This document shows positions 35,900 to 46,453 of a DNA stretch of 64,000 nt, one piece after another. This DNA is from Azolla caroliniana. Lineage: Eukaryota > Polypodiophyta. The position numbers and the translations under genes were made by a program. The stretch spans positions 12,090,001 to 12,154,000 of the forward strand of contig JBHGNT010000001.1 in NCBI GenBank assembly GCA_043228905.1, written 5' to 3'. Numbering within the stretch: the stretch's first letter is position 1; each line of letters starts with the position of its first letter. The notes below the pieces were generated by a model that was not told the DNA's origin, did not search any database, and saw nothing but the letters and a program-made list of their open reading frames with translations.

Positions 35900-38747
35900 A
35901 TGTCCATAGTGTCAGAGGCCTACCTGGAGTCCTCGCGCTCGATTCTCTTTGAAGACATGGTTGATCGTGTGGTAGTGGAGGCGGAGATCGCGCTTTTGTG
36001 CTTTGTGTTGACCGTTCTCGATTGAAGAATATTGTTTGTCATCAGACTCATCGTTTTCTACTAAAGAGTATTGTTTGTCGACAGAGTCACCATATTCGAT
36101 TGAAGAATATTGTCTGTCGACAGACTCACCATAGTCTATCGAAGAATATTGTCTGAGCTCATCTACAGGGAATGTAAATAATGACACATGTGAAGAGTTC
36201 TCTATTGAAGAATACGATATTAATAAAGATACGAAGAATGAAGGTAGTGCCAAGGAAACATTGAATAACATTGGCGATGGTCACAATAGAGAATTAGATT
36301 GTAACAAGGTTACACCAACCTCTATGCAGGAAGAGAAATCTGGGAGCCCTATGCATATTAGAAGAATCCCATGAAGAATTCATTTGGCTAGATTTAGCTT
36401 GGTGACATCAGATAAACAGATTGGATTTGATGTCAAAAAAATTGGAAAATCAAAGTTGCGAGAATTAAGGCGATACTATTTTTCGATGACCGGTGATGAG
36501 CAAGACACTTACCTCAGGTCACTTATGCAACTAGTATCTGACAAATGTACGGGGATCAAAGTATCATTCGAGTATTATATCTTCCATGTGCAACAGATAT
36601 GTAGAGTTGCATTCAAAATTGCGTTATGTGTTAGTAACATGCGGCTACATAGAGTACAACAACGTCTACTTAGCAGGGATCAGATGCTCAATTGTAAAGA
36701 GGTTCCAAGTATGAAAGGTGCAATTGGAAGACATGCTATTGGTTGGATGAAAACTTACTTTCAGTTAAATTGTGAAGTAATGCCCACTACAGGTAGGATG
36801 CACCTTTCTGATAATTATACACGTCGGGAAGTTTATGATGTCTATCGATCTGATATGCTGGGCTCACGTAATAAGTCTATCACCTATATCCAATTCACAA
36901 GATTATGGAGAGCTCGGTTTTCAAATGTTATTATTCCTCGTAAAGTACGTATGGGGTATTGCTCCATTTGTGCAAATCTTAAAAGTTTGGGTAAAGGTGC
37001 AAAGACATCAATGGAAAAGGATATGAGTAAGAAGTTACTACAAGAGCATCGTGAGGCACAATCCTTAGAACGAAAGAAGGCGATGCATCATAGAGAGAAG
37101 TGTTTGAAGAGGCCCGAACAATACATGTGCTTAATGATAGATGGCATGGACCAGAAGAAGACATGCTTGCCGCATATGCGAAGGCTCCCCAAAGATGTCA
37201 ATGATGAGTGCCTTGTTCAAATGCACTTGGTGGGATGCTTGGCTTATAATAGGTTTGTTCGACCTCACGTCTTCATTACTTACCCCAATGTTCACAATGA
37301 CCCTAACCTAACAGTTACAGTCATTCACCGAGTTTTGATGTCTTGGGGCCAACATTTCCCCCCTGTTCTATACATTCAATTGGACAATACTGCTAGAGAG
37401 AACAAAAATTCAACTGTATTTGGCTATTTAAGTATGTTGGTCAACCAAGAATTGTTTAGGAAAGTGAAAGTCAATTTCCTTTTGGTTGGCCACACACATT
37501 ACCATATAGATCAGATGTTTAGCACATTCTCCAGACAATTGTCTCGGCATGATGCTTTCACTTTACCTAAACTATTTGATGTCATTTGTGATGCACATAC
37601 ACCACGCCCAAAAGTGTTACACTTGAAGGAGGTATATGACTTTAAGAGATATATATCAGATGGGGGTGGTGGGAATGTTAAAGTGCTTGCTCAGTTAAAC
37701 AATATAAGTTTCAATCACATTTTTATGATAAAGAAAAATTGAATAAGTGGTTCTACACTTTTGTATGCTAAACAATATTCATATTCTACAACATGGGAAC
37801 CTGAAGGTGGTTGCTAGTTATTACTTTGTATGCCGAGTACAATTGACCATGGAGCTAAGCAAATGCCAATTGAGAAGAAAGGACAGTTGCAGAGCGACTT
37901 TGTATCAGAACAAAAACGGTCATGGCTCCAAGCCTTTGAAGAAAAAAGAAAGCATATTGAGGCCGCCAAGAAATATGCCGCACAACAAGACACGTCATGG
38001 TGAGATGTATTTTATAGTGATCAGAAAGAAATTATAGACAATTGTGTATCTGTTGATAATTGGAATTTGGAAACGTCATTCACATGGTCGCTGCAACATG
38101 ATCGCGTAAATAGAACTCCGGAGCAACTAGTAAATGCGATTAATGACAGCTTAGTCCATCCACAACAAAGAGACATTTATGTGGGACCAAGGATGACCAA
38201 AGCAGCCGAAGCTAGATGGCAAGGCAATTTGCAAGAGCTCACCGCGGGGATGTTGATTGCAACGTCGGCTGATGAGAACTCACATGGCCACCAATTTTGG
38301 GTTGGTAAAATTCTAGAAGTGCTAATGCATGAAATAGAAAACACGATCAAGTCTATAAATGTTCATTGGTACAACACTAGAAGTGCAAATGCTTTTACAG
38401 GTAAGTATACATTGGAGATGATTGAATGCCCAACAAGAAGGGGAGGTAGGAAGAGGAAGCGAAACATTCGTAACACCTCGACCCTTGATATCTCTGATGT
38501 GGATATTATCGTGTACGACTTCACACTTACAAAAGCCGGATGATTAAGGAAGTCAACAATAGATATAATAAAAGAAAAATTACCAGGTCTACAAGGTGGC
38601 TCGAGTCAAAGGCAAACGAGATCTGCTACATATAATCTAGAGTCAAACCATTTGGTTTATGACGAAGATAATGCACTGATTGGTACATCCGAGGATGATG
38701 AGGAGGAATCGTCATTGTATATTAGTTATAGTAGTGATTCTCCGTAA
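35900..38747 (+). pseudogene. DUF7869-like, transposase-like protein, with in-frame stops
   Basis: One frame runs from about 36012 to the TAA at 38745-38747, interrupted by TAG at 36132 and 37815 and TGA at 36372, 37740, 38001 and 38541. It starts with four 15-residue repeats around SIEEYCLS. Next come a basic region and a zinc-binding-like CSIC with downstream His residues. A core follows with IDGMDQ (about 37137), QLDNTARENKN (about 37379) and VGHTHYHIDQMFS (about 37480). This pattern matches, from memory, the uncharacterised DUF7869 family. Spaced acidic residues and a GHTH motif recall RNase H-fold transposases, but that is inference. The C-terminal part (FWVGKILEV...HWYNTRS, about 38290-38390) looks like a small BAH/chromo-type domain. 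An ATG at 35900 opens an overlapping frame that may have been the original start before a frameshift. Confidence 0.7.
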
Positions 38748-39069
38748 AGGAGTGATCATGAATGTATATTTGGCTATTAAGTGTAACTACATTCCGCTTG
38801 TAACAAATCGAATAATATAAAAGCATGTGTTTTGAATTCTTATGATTTCTAAAAAATCGTTTCTTATAAAATAACATTGGTTGTAAAGTTTGTGATATAA
38901 ATTGAGAATGTATCTTTTTGAAATTCATCTTTTTTTAGTTACTTCTAAATCACGAAAATAGTGGATTTTTAACCTTTTTCATAGCATGTTTGAACATGTA
39001 TGATAGTGGTATCAATGTGTTTTGTAAAATCATTGAAAAAGCCCTAAAATTTCCCTTATCCTTCCATTT
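38748..39069. other. Right subterminal region of the candidate transposon
   Basis: AT-rich, no gene. TATCCTTCCATTTATG (39055-39071) echoes the inner part of the inverted repeat (GATCCTTCCACTTGTG), a subterminal repeat of the kind transposases often bind. Confidence 0.5.
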
Positions 39070-39105
39070 ATGCGCGATCCTTCCACTTGTGAACGCGAAC
39101 GTGTT
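39070..39105 (-). repeat. Right terminal inverted repeat
   Basis: Reverse complement begins AACACGTTCGCGTTC and ends GGATCGCGCAT. It differs from the left end only by C where the left has T at two CpG positions. TATC follows at 39106-39109. Confidence 0.85.
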
Positions 39106-39239
39106 TATCTTCTTCGAAGGTCAAATATGACCTATGAGACCAAAAATATTACATTTCACGTGATACATGTGAAAGTGAGTAATGACTCTCGATGTTCAAG
39201 AACTTTACCGATAACTTTGGCATTGCAATTGAGAAATAA

Positions 39240-40585
39240 TAACCTGCAATTGACTTTGGATATCCAAAAGCTCCTCATCTAACGGTGCATGTATTAATAA
39301 TGCATTAGATCTAGAGAGAACTTGTGAGAATTGTCGAAGAAGACATCTTCTTCGTTGAGCATTAGTTACTCCATACATACGATGAATGATCTTAATGTTT
39401 CATAACGTGATATCCCATGCTTTAACTCCTTTAAGATTCACTTCTTGTGAAAAATTTACCAAAATTTGCTCCATGAGAGAATCAAAGTGAGGTTGAAGCA
39501 AAAGAGAAGAGTTAAAGCGTAATGGAGGCTTTCCAAGTAAGGATTTATACATGTCAATTGTATGACCACAAACCTCCAAACAAATAGGAAAGTGATCTAA
39601 AGTTCCTACATCTTGTAGAACTGTCATACGAAGTGATGTTGATAAAAAAGAATCATCATGCATCACATACATTCTATCTAACGGACTCCATGTTTGTCTA
39701 TGTTGAGCAGATTGGAAAGTAAAACCTAGATCATTCCCATGCAACCATGTCCAAACATCCAATTTCAGAATCTCCATAGTCAATGAATCCCAAGCAAGTT
39801 GCTCAGTATTATCCATGATTGAATGTTCAAAAATAGATTGAGATGCATCAACACACATGTTAAAAACACCCATAAGTAATCATGGATGACCCACGCATAG
39901 GGTTTGAAGGAGTCAGCCCCATAATGCAATACGTTGAGTGGCTTGGTTAGGGGCATAAATCCCAACCGCCCACACAACCCTCGCCAAAAAATGTGATTTC
40001 TAGAACCAAAAACCGACCCTAAAGATCATTATGCACCACTTGAGGATAATATTTATCCCGCGCGATTAATACCACACTTGAATAATGATTATTAAGATGT
40101 CCTGCATAGAATGATAAATATCCATGCAAATGAATTGTGGATCCTGCTAACTCATGACACTTATGCTCAACTGCACATAATACATCCCTTTCTTTACTTA
40201 ACAATGTTTCCCATAATATATAGTACTTCTTATGAGGAGAACATGCCCCTCTCACATTCCATGTTACCACTTTCATTCAATCAACAATGTTATGGGTGCA
40301 CTTGCTCCTTTAGAGCAACCAATGTCATGAAACTAGTCAAAGCATGTTCTAATGTTGCATATGGATTCTCATGCACCACAACCTTAGGGTTGTCTATCAA
40401 AATCTTTTGTTTAGGTCCTCCCGCTTGACGAAAACCTCGAGAATTCAATGAATTTACAACCCGTCCCAATGAAACAAATTGTATGTGAAGGGGTAATCCC
40501 TTATCCCTAAATTGTTGTTGCCAAGGAACTTTTCAAGGACCCTCCCTAGTTCGTGAATTACCTTGCCAAGTAGTCTCATGATGTT
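39240..40585 (-). pseudogene. LINE (L1-like) relic: ORF1 tail and ORF2 endonuclease
   Basis: Read leftward, 40585-40290 is a coding-like ORF1 C-terminus with one stop. ORF2 opens 14 bases later at 40276 with MKVVTWNVRGACSPHKK, the start of the apurinic-type endonuclease of plant L1 elements. Later landmarks are VEHKCHE, VGIYAPNQAT, MGVFNMC (the usual GDFN with D changed to V), SPLDRMYV and LDHFPICLEV. Frameshifts near 39990 and several stops inactivate it. Coding resemblance fades after about 39240, before reverse transcriptase, so the 3' part is missing. Confidence 0.75.
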
Positions 40586-40697
40586 CCTTCATCCATAACA
40601 ACCACAATATCTAACACACCAACATCTCTCCCAAATCCTTCCTTACCATTCTCTTCATTAGAAACCTCTATAGTTGAAGGACAATGACGAAGACATT

Positions 40698-41607
40698 CCA
40701 CCAGGAGAAAAGTAAAAGAAGAAAAAAGCGGGCCACCAAAACACAGTCTGAAACAAACGCTCATAACTCTTTCGTTTGTAATCCAAATATCATGTGTAAA
40801 TATGGGTTGGAAAGTGTGAAGAGAGCTATCTTTAGCTTTTTACATCTCTAAATTTGGAGCTTTGGTGAGGGAGATATGACGATTAGAAGGTTGTTATGTC
40901 ATAGCTAAAAATAGGAGATAAAAAACTTCTAAAAAAAGCGTGAAAAAGAACGCAAGGGGAAGTTATCTAGTAGAGGAGACCTTTATATAAAGCAAGAAGA
41001 GTAAGGTGGTGGGGGCTTAGTCTACTTCTTGTGGTGTTTTCTTGTCCATTCATGTAGTGTGGTTGAGTTGTTATCAATATATCTTTGTAGATTTGGATTT
41101 ATGTATCTTCTTTCTCTCTTCCTTCCATCATGATCATTCATTATCAATAGATCTTTATAAAGATAAAGAAGGATCCAAAACAACAAAGATCTATTGATAA
41201 TGAATGATCATGATGGAAGGAAGAGAGAAAGAAGATACATAAATCCAAATCTACAAAGATATATTGAAAACAACTCAACTACACTACATGAATGGGCAAG
41301 AAAACACCACAAGAAGTAGACTAAGAACAAAACCCACAACCTTACTCTCCTCCCCTTATTACAAAGGTATCATGTCTTCTATTCTTTTTCACGTTTTTTT
41401 TAGAAGTTTTTTATCTCCTACTTTTAGCTATGACACAAAGACCTTCTAATCGTCATATCTCCCTCACCAGAGCTCCAAATTTAGAGATGTAAAACGCTCA
41501 AGATAGCTCTCTTCACGAGCTTTCCAACCCATATTTACACGTGCTATTTGGATTACAAACGAAAGAGTTATGGCCCACTCTTTTTTTCTTTTACTTTTCT
41601 CCATGTT
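40698..41607. repeat. 0.9-kb foldback (long inverted repeat)
   Basis: The arms at about 40698-41156 and 41186-41607 pair over some 420 bp with about 28 bp of loop (around 41157-41185). Paired landmarks include CATAACTCTTTCGTTTG against its complement near 41560, CTTCTTGTGGTGTTTTCTTG near 41029, and ATCATGATCATTCATTATC near 41130. Identity is high, with indels; the left arm has an extra 27 bp near 40733-40759. It may be a foldback transposon or an inverted duplication. A transcript would form a long hairpin. Confidence 0.85.
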
Positions 41608-42296
41608 TCTTGCTTTTAGTTTGACTTATCCTCAATATCGTAGTTCGTGTTCTTGCCCTCCGGATGTGAATGCTCCATACCGTATATTCTTGTAGTGTTC
41701 AATAGCTTGAATTCTAAAAACACTTTCACAATACTATGATCTAAGATATTCTTTCGGAGAGTTACGGTTGAAGCTTTACCATTGGGGGATGCATTTAAAT
41801 AATAGAAACATTGTTAGAGGAATGTGTTTCTTTGTTTAGTGAAATTGGAACATAGTAAGCATCATTTTCTTTCGTGGCTAATGACTAGAATGGTTTGGAG
41901 GTGTATCAATTTAGTGTGGATGTCTTTAACTAGGGGTAAGACTATCTTCCTTCAATTGGGTTTTCACACATATGGAGCACAGTGAACCGATGCCTCATTT
42001 CTAGATTATTTTTGAGCTCTTACGATATTAGGGCCTATGGTTCAATTAGAAGATGGCGGAATGTCGTCACTTTTGATTTGCAAGTTGGGTGTGAGAAAAT
42101 ATGTTGTAAAATTAAAAGGTATGTATATGGCATTAACAGTGCTAGAGAAGTCACAACATCTCAACTATGAAGAGAGAGAACTCTGAAAGGTCACATATCA
42201 TCATATTCGGCATTTAAATCCCTAGAAGGGTAAGTTCGTCACGGTGGTGTTTTTTCTTTTGTAATGAAAGCCATGGCTAAATACCTTGTGCGCATT
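41608..42296. other. Intergenic stretch, nothing recognised
   Basis: Only short frames; no domain or repeat was seen. Confidence 0.5.
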
Positions 42297-42504
42297 TTCT
42301 AGAAACATCCGAACCTTCTTCTTCTTCTTCTTCTTCCTCACACACATATATAGAGCCGCCATCGCCCTTCAGCCGTTCAACCAATACGAACTCCCGATCT
42401 CTTCAAATTTTCAAGCTCATTCTAATTCTTCACTGTAGGACACCAATCACGCTCCCCTTTCTTCCCTTTCTCATTTCTATCCTGCATCCTCCCATCGCTC
42501 ACTG
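42297..42504 (+). promoter_or_regulatory. Heat-shock-type promoter of the dead HSP20 gene
   Basis: TTCTAGAA at 42297-42304 fits one heat-shock element core (TTCnnGAA), with GAACCTTC at 42311-42318. A TATA box (ATATATAGAG) lies at about 42346-42354, some 150 bp before the ATG at 42505. This layout is normal for plant small heat-shock genes. The element units are not perfectly phased. Confidence 0.5.
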
Positions 42505-43008
42505 ATGACACTTTCCCTCTTCAGACTCGACGGCAATCGCAGAGCATCACAGGATCCCCTCGACGCCTTCTTCTCTAACTCCCTCTTATTCCCTTCCTTC
42601 CCTGTATCTTCTTCTTAGATGCTCTCCTCTTTTCCCGATCATCTAGGCTTTGCACGCAATGTGGTAGCAGTAGCCAACAAGCAGGTGGATTGGAAGTAGA
42701 CCGAAGATTCCCATGTGTTCAAGGCTAACTTACCTGGTAAAGATCTCTATCTTCCTAATCACGCAGGATGCAACATTCTTATCAACGCTTAATTCTGGTG
42801 GACTTGATTTGCTTCTTGTCTGTATTGGTGATATGGCATTTGATTCCCTTGGCGTTTTCAAAACTCGTGATTTAGGTCTGAGCAAGTAGGAAGTGAAAGT
42901 TCAGGCAGAGGAAGGGCGCGTGTTGCAGATCAGTGGGGAGCGGAAGAAAGAGGAGACGACATCTACGGATAGGTGGCACAGGGTGGAACGTTCCCAAGGG
43001 AGTTTCCT
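42505..43008 (+). pseudogene. Class I small heat-shock protein (HSP20), broken
   Basis: Starts MTLSLFRLDGNRR, continues with DPLDAFFSNS, then NKQVDWK and HVFKANLPG. After an interrupting stretch of about 140 bp (42740-42875) come [22 protein letters not shown] and [14 protein letters not shown]. These are the N-terminal arm, the start of the alpha-crystallin domain and its central strands in cytosolic class I HSP17-type chaperones, which hold unfolding proteins in large oligomers. There are stops after SS (about 42618), after DW-K and elsewhere. The C-terminal strands and IxI tail are gone because Copia E3 begins at about 43009. Confidence 0.8.
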
Positions 43009-45499
43009 TTGATGCAGATTGGTGTTGAAAGATGTGTGACACGTTCCGGAGGTCAAATTGAATATGATATCAGTCGGTCGACTAGATGATGAAGGTTGCA
43101 TGGGTAGCTTCCGGAATGGCACTCTAAAATTCTGCACAGGAAACCTGATCGTGGTCCGAGCCTAGAAGACAAACACATTACACTTAATGCATGCTCGACT
43201 ATTCCGGGAGGAAGTGAATGTGGCAGCTGGCACAGCCAGTGAGTTGTGGCACAAGAGGCTATGCCACATGAGTGAGACGGGGATGCAGAAGCTTGTCGAG
43301 GATAACATCATTCCGGAGGTGAAGAATGTGCAACTTGACAAGTGCATCGATTGTTTAACCGGCAAGCAAAACAAAACGTCTTTCCGATCCAGACCCCCAA
43401 TGAGAAAGAAGGCATCGCTGGAACTCGTGTGTACGGATGTATGCTACGTGGACACTGAGTCACATGCTGTTTCAGGAGATATATATGCAACAACCAGAAG
43501 GATTCGTCGAAAAGGGGAAGGAGAACTTGGTATGTTGGTTGAGGAAGAGCCTTTATGGATTGAGGCGGCCTCCCCGGCAATGGTACCGGAAGTTCAAATC
43601 CTTGTTTGTGAAGAAGTTCGACGGAGGAGACTTTCTCGTCCTCCTATTGTATGTGGACAACATGCTGATAGTCGGACGAGACCATATGAAAATCTAAATG
43701 CTAAAAAAGGCCTTAAGCAAGTCTTTCTCAACGAAGGATATGGGTCCAACAAGACAGATCCTAGGAATGCACATTGTCCGGGACCGAACAAAGAAATTAT
43801 TGTGGTTGTCACAGGAGAAGTACGTTGTCACGCAAATCCGCGGCTTGTGGGTCAGCTCGGGCGGGACCTCCGGGGTCTAGGACCAGGGAGCCTAAGGACG
43901 CGCAGTTACTAAGCTTGCAGTGGCCTATCTGGCCTGGTTACCAAAGGCCGGATACTAAGCTCATGGGTTTGCAGAACCGTATTTAATCCGGCACTGCTAC
44001 CAGATTCTGGATGTTGCGCACACAGGCTCGCAAGATTGAGTAGGAAAGCACAGAATAGAGAAGGGAAGAACAATACCTTCCAGCACCCCAGAAAAGTTAT
44101 GAATAATGAAGCAACTTAGAGAAAGACAAACAAACACCTCAGAGAAAGAGCACTCGGATGCAACAATGCTAAAATAATCGATTAAAACATAGAAGAATAC
44201 AAGGATGGCCTCAAGCCGGAAAACAGAGCTTGGTGCGCACACACACACACAGGTGAGCCTCTGGTTGGGAGCACACAGGCTTCGTATGCGAGCAGAGGCC
44301 TCACGCCACCGATCTGAACAAGAAGAATAGAAACCCCTGTAGTGCTCGAGATCACAATTCGGTAGCACCTTACCCTCAAAACCACCTCCCCATCTAATAG
44401 ACACCTTCCCTCTCTTTTATATCACCAAAGACAGGGAGGGTCGAGATTACATCAAGTTGTTAACACAACCTTACTGTTAGAGATTCCCCCAACGATTTTC
44501 TACCCTCAAATCTTATTATTCAGTGGGCCCTTGAGTACCTTTTAACTAAGTTGTCTTGTACTTTTAATACTTCGATATTTACATTTGTTTGATCATTAGA
44601 CCAAGTTCATGTGCATATATGCACACCCTTGTTCATACACTTTCGATGGGCCCTTTCCCTTGTGGCTGGAATCCTCCACAACAATGTGACAAAGGTGCTC
44701 CAAAGATTCAACATGTAGAATGCGAAGCCGGTTGGCTCGACACTGCCGACTAACAGCAAGCTAATCGGAAGACAATGTCCGAAAATAAAGACGGAGAAGG
44801 CTGAGATGATCAAGGTTTCCTATGCCTCAGCAATCGGAAGCCTAATGTATGCAATGGTATGTACCAAGCCGGACGTCAGATACGCGGTTGGAGTCGTCAA
44901 CTGATTCATGAGCAATCCGGGCAGAGAGCATTGGGTTGCAGTCAAGTGGATACTCCGGTACCTAAGAAGCACCTTGAGTGTGTGCCTCCGATTCAGTTCA
45001 AGTAACCCTTTTGTTAGAAGGTTTTCTGATTCAGACATGTCGGTTGATGTGGATACTAGCCGGTCCACATTCGGATATGTCATGACTTATGCATGGGGAG
45101 CCGTCTCATGGCTATCGAGGCTGCAAAAGGCCATGGCGTGGTCAACCATGGAAGTGGAGTATATGGTTGTAGTGGAAGTCGGCAAGGAAATAATTTGGAT
45201 GAAGGAGTTCATTGGAGAGTTGGAAATTCGGCAAGGGGAATTCCGACTCTACTGTGACAACCAAAGTGCCATCCACCTTGTGAAGAATGCAGCCTCCCAC
45301 TCGAGGACCAGGAATATACCGAGGAGATATCATTGGCTCCGAGAGAGGGTAGAAGAGACGGATTTTGCTCTGATGAAGATCCACACGGAGGAGAATGGAT
45401 CAGGCATGCTAACAAAGGTGCTAACAGTAGAGAAGCTGGACGCATGCAGGAAACGAGTCAATTTGATGAAGGACCCCATTCTGGAGTGAAGGGGGAGTT
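43009..45499 (+). pseudogene. Copia retrotransposon E3, truncated and rearranged
   Basis: Homology to the E4 polyprotein starts abruptly at about 43009 at the end of protease and runs through GAG-pre-integrase (ELWHKRLCHMSE) to the integrase start. At about 43472 it jumps to reverse transcriptase ([14 protein letters not shown]), an internal deletion of roughly 1.3 kb. RT continues with YVDNMLIVG (YVDDM mutated), is split by a solo LTR (43826-44683), then resumes into RNase H (SDMSVDVDTSRSTFGYVMT, LYCDNQSAIHL) and stops at 45487. The polypurine tract AAGGGGGAG and a 3' LTR follow. No 5' LTR is present. Confidence 0.9.
43826..44683 (-). mobile_element. Solo LTR inserted in Copia E3
   Basis: An 858-bp block interrupts the E3 RT between two codons that are adjacent in E4. 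On the minus strand it runs TGTTGTGGAGGATTCC...TTGCGTGACA (TG...CA) with a TATA box GATATAAAAGAG at about 44424-44413. It is flanked by ACGT and ATGT, a degraded short target duplication. No coding sequence is present, so it is a solo LTR left by recombination. It does not resemble the E1-E4 LTRs. Confidence 0.75.
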
Positions 45500-45805
45500 T
45501 GTTAGGAAATAGATCCCTCCGCATGGGAAGTAAGCATGAACCAGATTGGAGTCTGGAGAAGAAACCGGATACGGAGCCGGACCGACCGGAAGGCATCCGG
45601 TAGAATCCAGAGAGGTATCAAGAAGTGAACATATTTGTAAATATGTTTTGGCACTCCTAAGACAAGTTATATTTGTAAATTTCCCATACAATGTATAAGT
45701 ATAAATATACTTAGGTCTAATTTGTAATGTGTGATGACAGACTAAGTGTAGGAGTGAGCGAAGATAGTGTGACATTATCATAGTTGTTGTTGGTTGGTGC
45801 CTCTG
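45500..45805 (+). mobile_element. 3' LTR of Copia E3, left part
   Basis: Starts TGTTAGGAAATAGATCCCTC directly after the polypurine tract. It is cut at 45805 by the insertion of E4; the remaining 301 bp is at 51162-51462, ending in CTCAACA. Confidence 0.88.
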
Positions 45806-46424
45806 TGTTGGGATTACGGTCCCTTCGGATGGGATGGTCGGATATCGGAGATGAATGCCGACAAGCCCGGTTTCGGTTTCGGATCCGGATGACGAAGACC
45901 CCGGCTTCGGTGCCGGATGACGAATGTACCCGGAGAGCAATCCGGATGCAGGGACATATCCGTGAATATGTTCGTTATGGGCCCCTGAGGCTATAGTTGT
46001 AAATAGCCCTAAAGTCATATATGTATAAATATGACTTAGGGCAAATAGTTTTGGTGTTGCTTCTCATTTTTCTGTTTTTCCACTTTAGAGGAGTGAAGAG
46101 AGAGCAGCCGTGAGAGAGAGAAAGAGAGAGAGCGCGAGAGAGAAAGAGGTAGACGCCTCTGTGTATTTCCGCCGCCTGTGGCGAGGACAGCGAGCTCAAG
46201 GTCGTCGCCTTGGAGCTCGTCATTGTATACTTCTCTGTATAGTGTTGTTTGGAGTCTTGTACTCCCGTGGTTTTTCCCCGTTTAGGGTTTTCCACGTTAA
46301 TCCTTGTGTACTCGCGTTTCTTCGTTTTGTTTCTACGTGTGTTTCCTATTTTCTGCTCCATTGATCCGCGATTAATCGGTTGTGGCCGAGATAAGAAGGT
46401 GGAGAGAAGCGTCAATTCTCAACA
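45806..46424 (+). repeat. 5' LTR of E4
   Basis: TGTTGGGATTACGG...TCTCAACA. A TATA box (TATAAATA) at about 46024 would start the retroelement transcript. An (AG)-rich tract follows. Confidence 0.95.
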
Positions 46425-46427
46425 AAC

Positions 46428-46439
46428 TGGTATCAGAGC
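46428..46439 (+). other. Primer-binding site of E4
   Basis: TGGTATCAGAGC, three bases after the LTR, complementary to the 3' end of plant initiator methionine tRNA, the usual Copia primer. Confidence 0.9.
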
Positions 46440-46453
46440 GACTGTTGCAGAAA

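Larger units (their letters stand above)
28595..39105. mobile_element. Candidate DNA transposon with methyltransferase and DUF7869-like genes
   Basis: Bounded by 36-bp inverted repeats (28595-28630 and 39070-39105, two mismatches) and by TATC on both sides (28591-28594 and 39106-39109). It holds a spliced N6/N4 DNA methyltransferase gene on the minus strand and a transposase-like DUF7869 gene on the plus strand. They diverge from a central palindrome array. Copia E2 (30526-35211) landed in the methyltransferase gene and removed its 5' part, so the element was about 6 kb or more before that. Both genes are broken here, so this copy is dead. The superfamily is unknown to me; the transposase role is inferred from context and the acidic-residue pattern. 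Confidence 0.72.

Noticed and set aside
36012-38747. Stops repaired by U-to-C RNA editing as in fern and hornwort organelles
   Set aside because: That editing is known for organelle transcripts. This locus is nuclear and transposon-like, so mutation is the simpler explanation.
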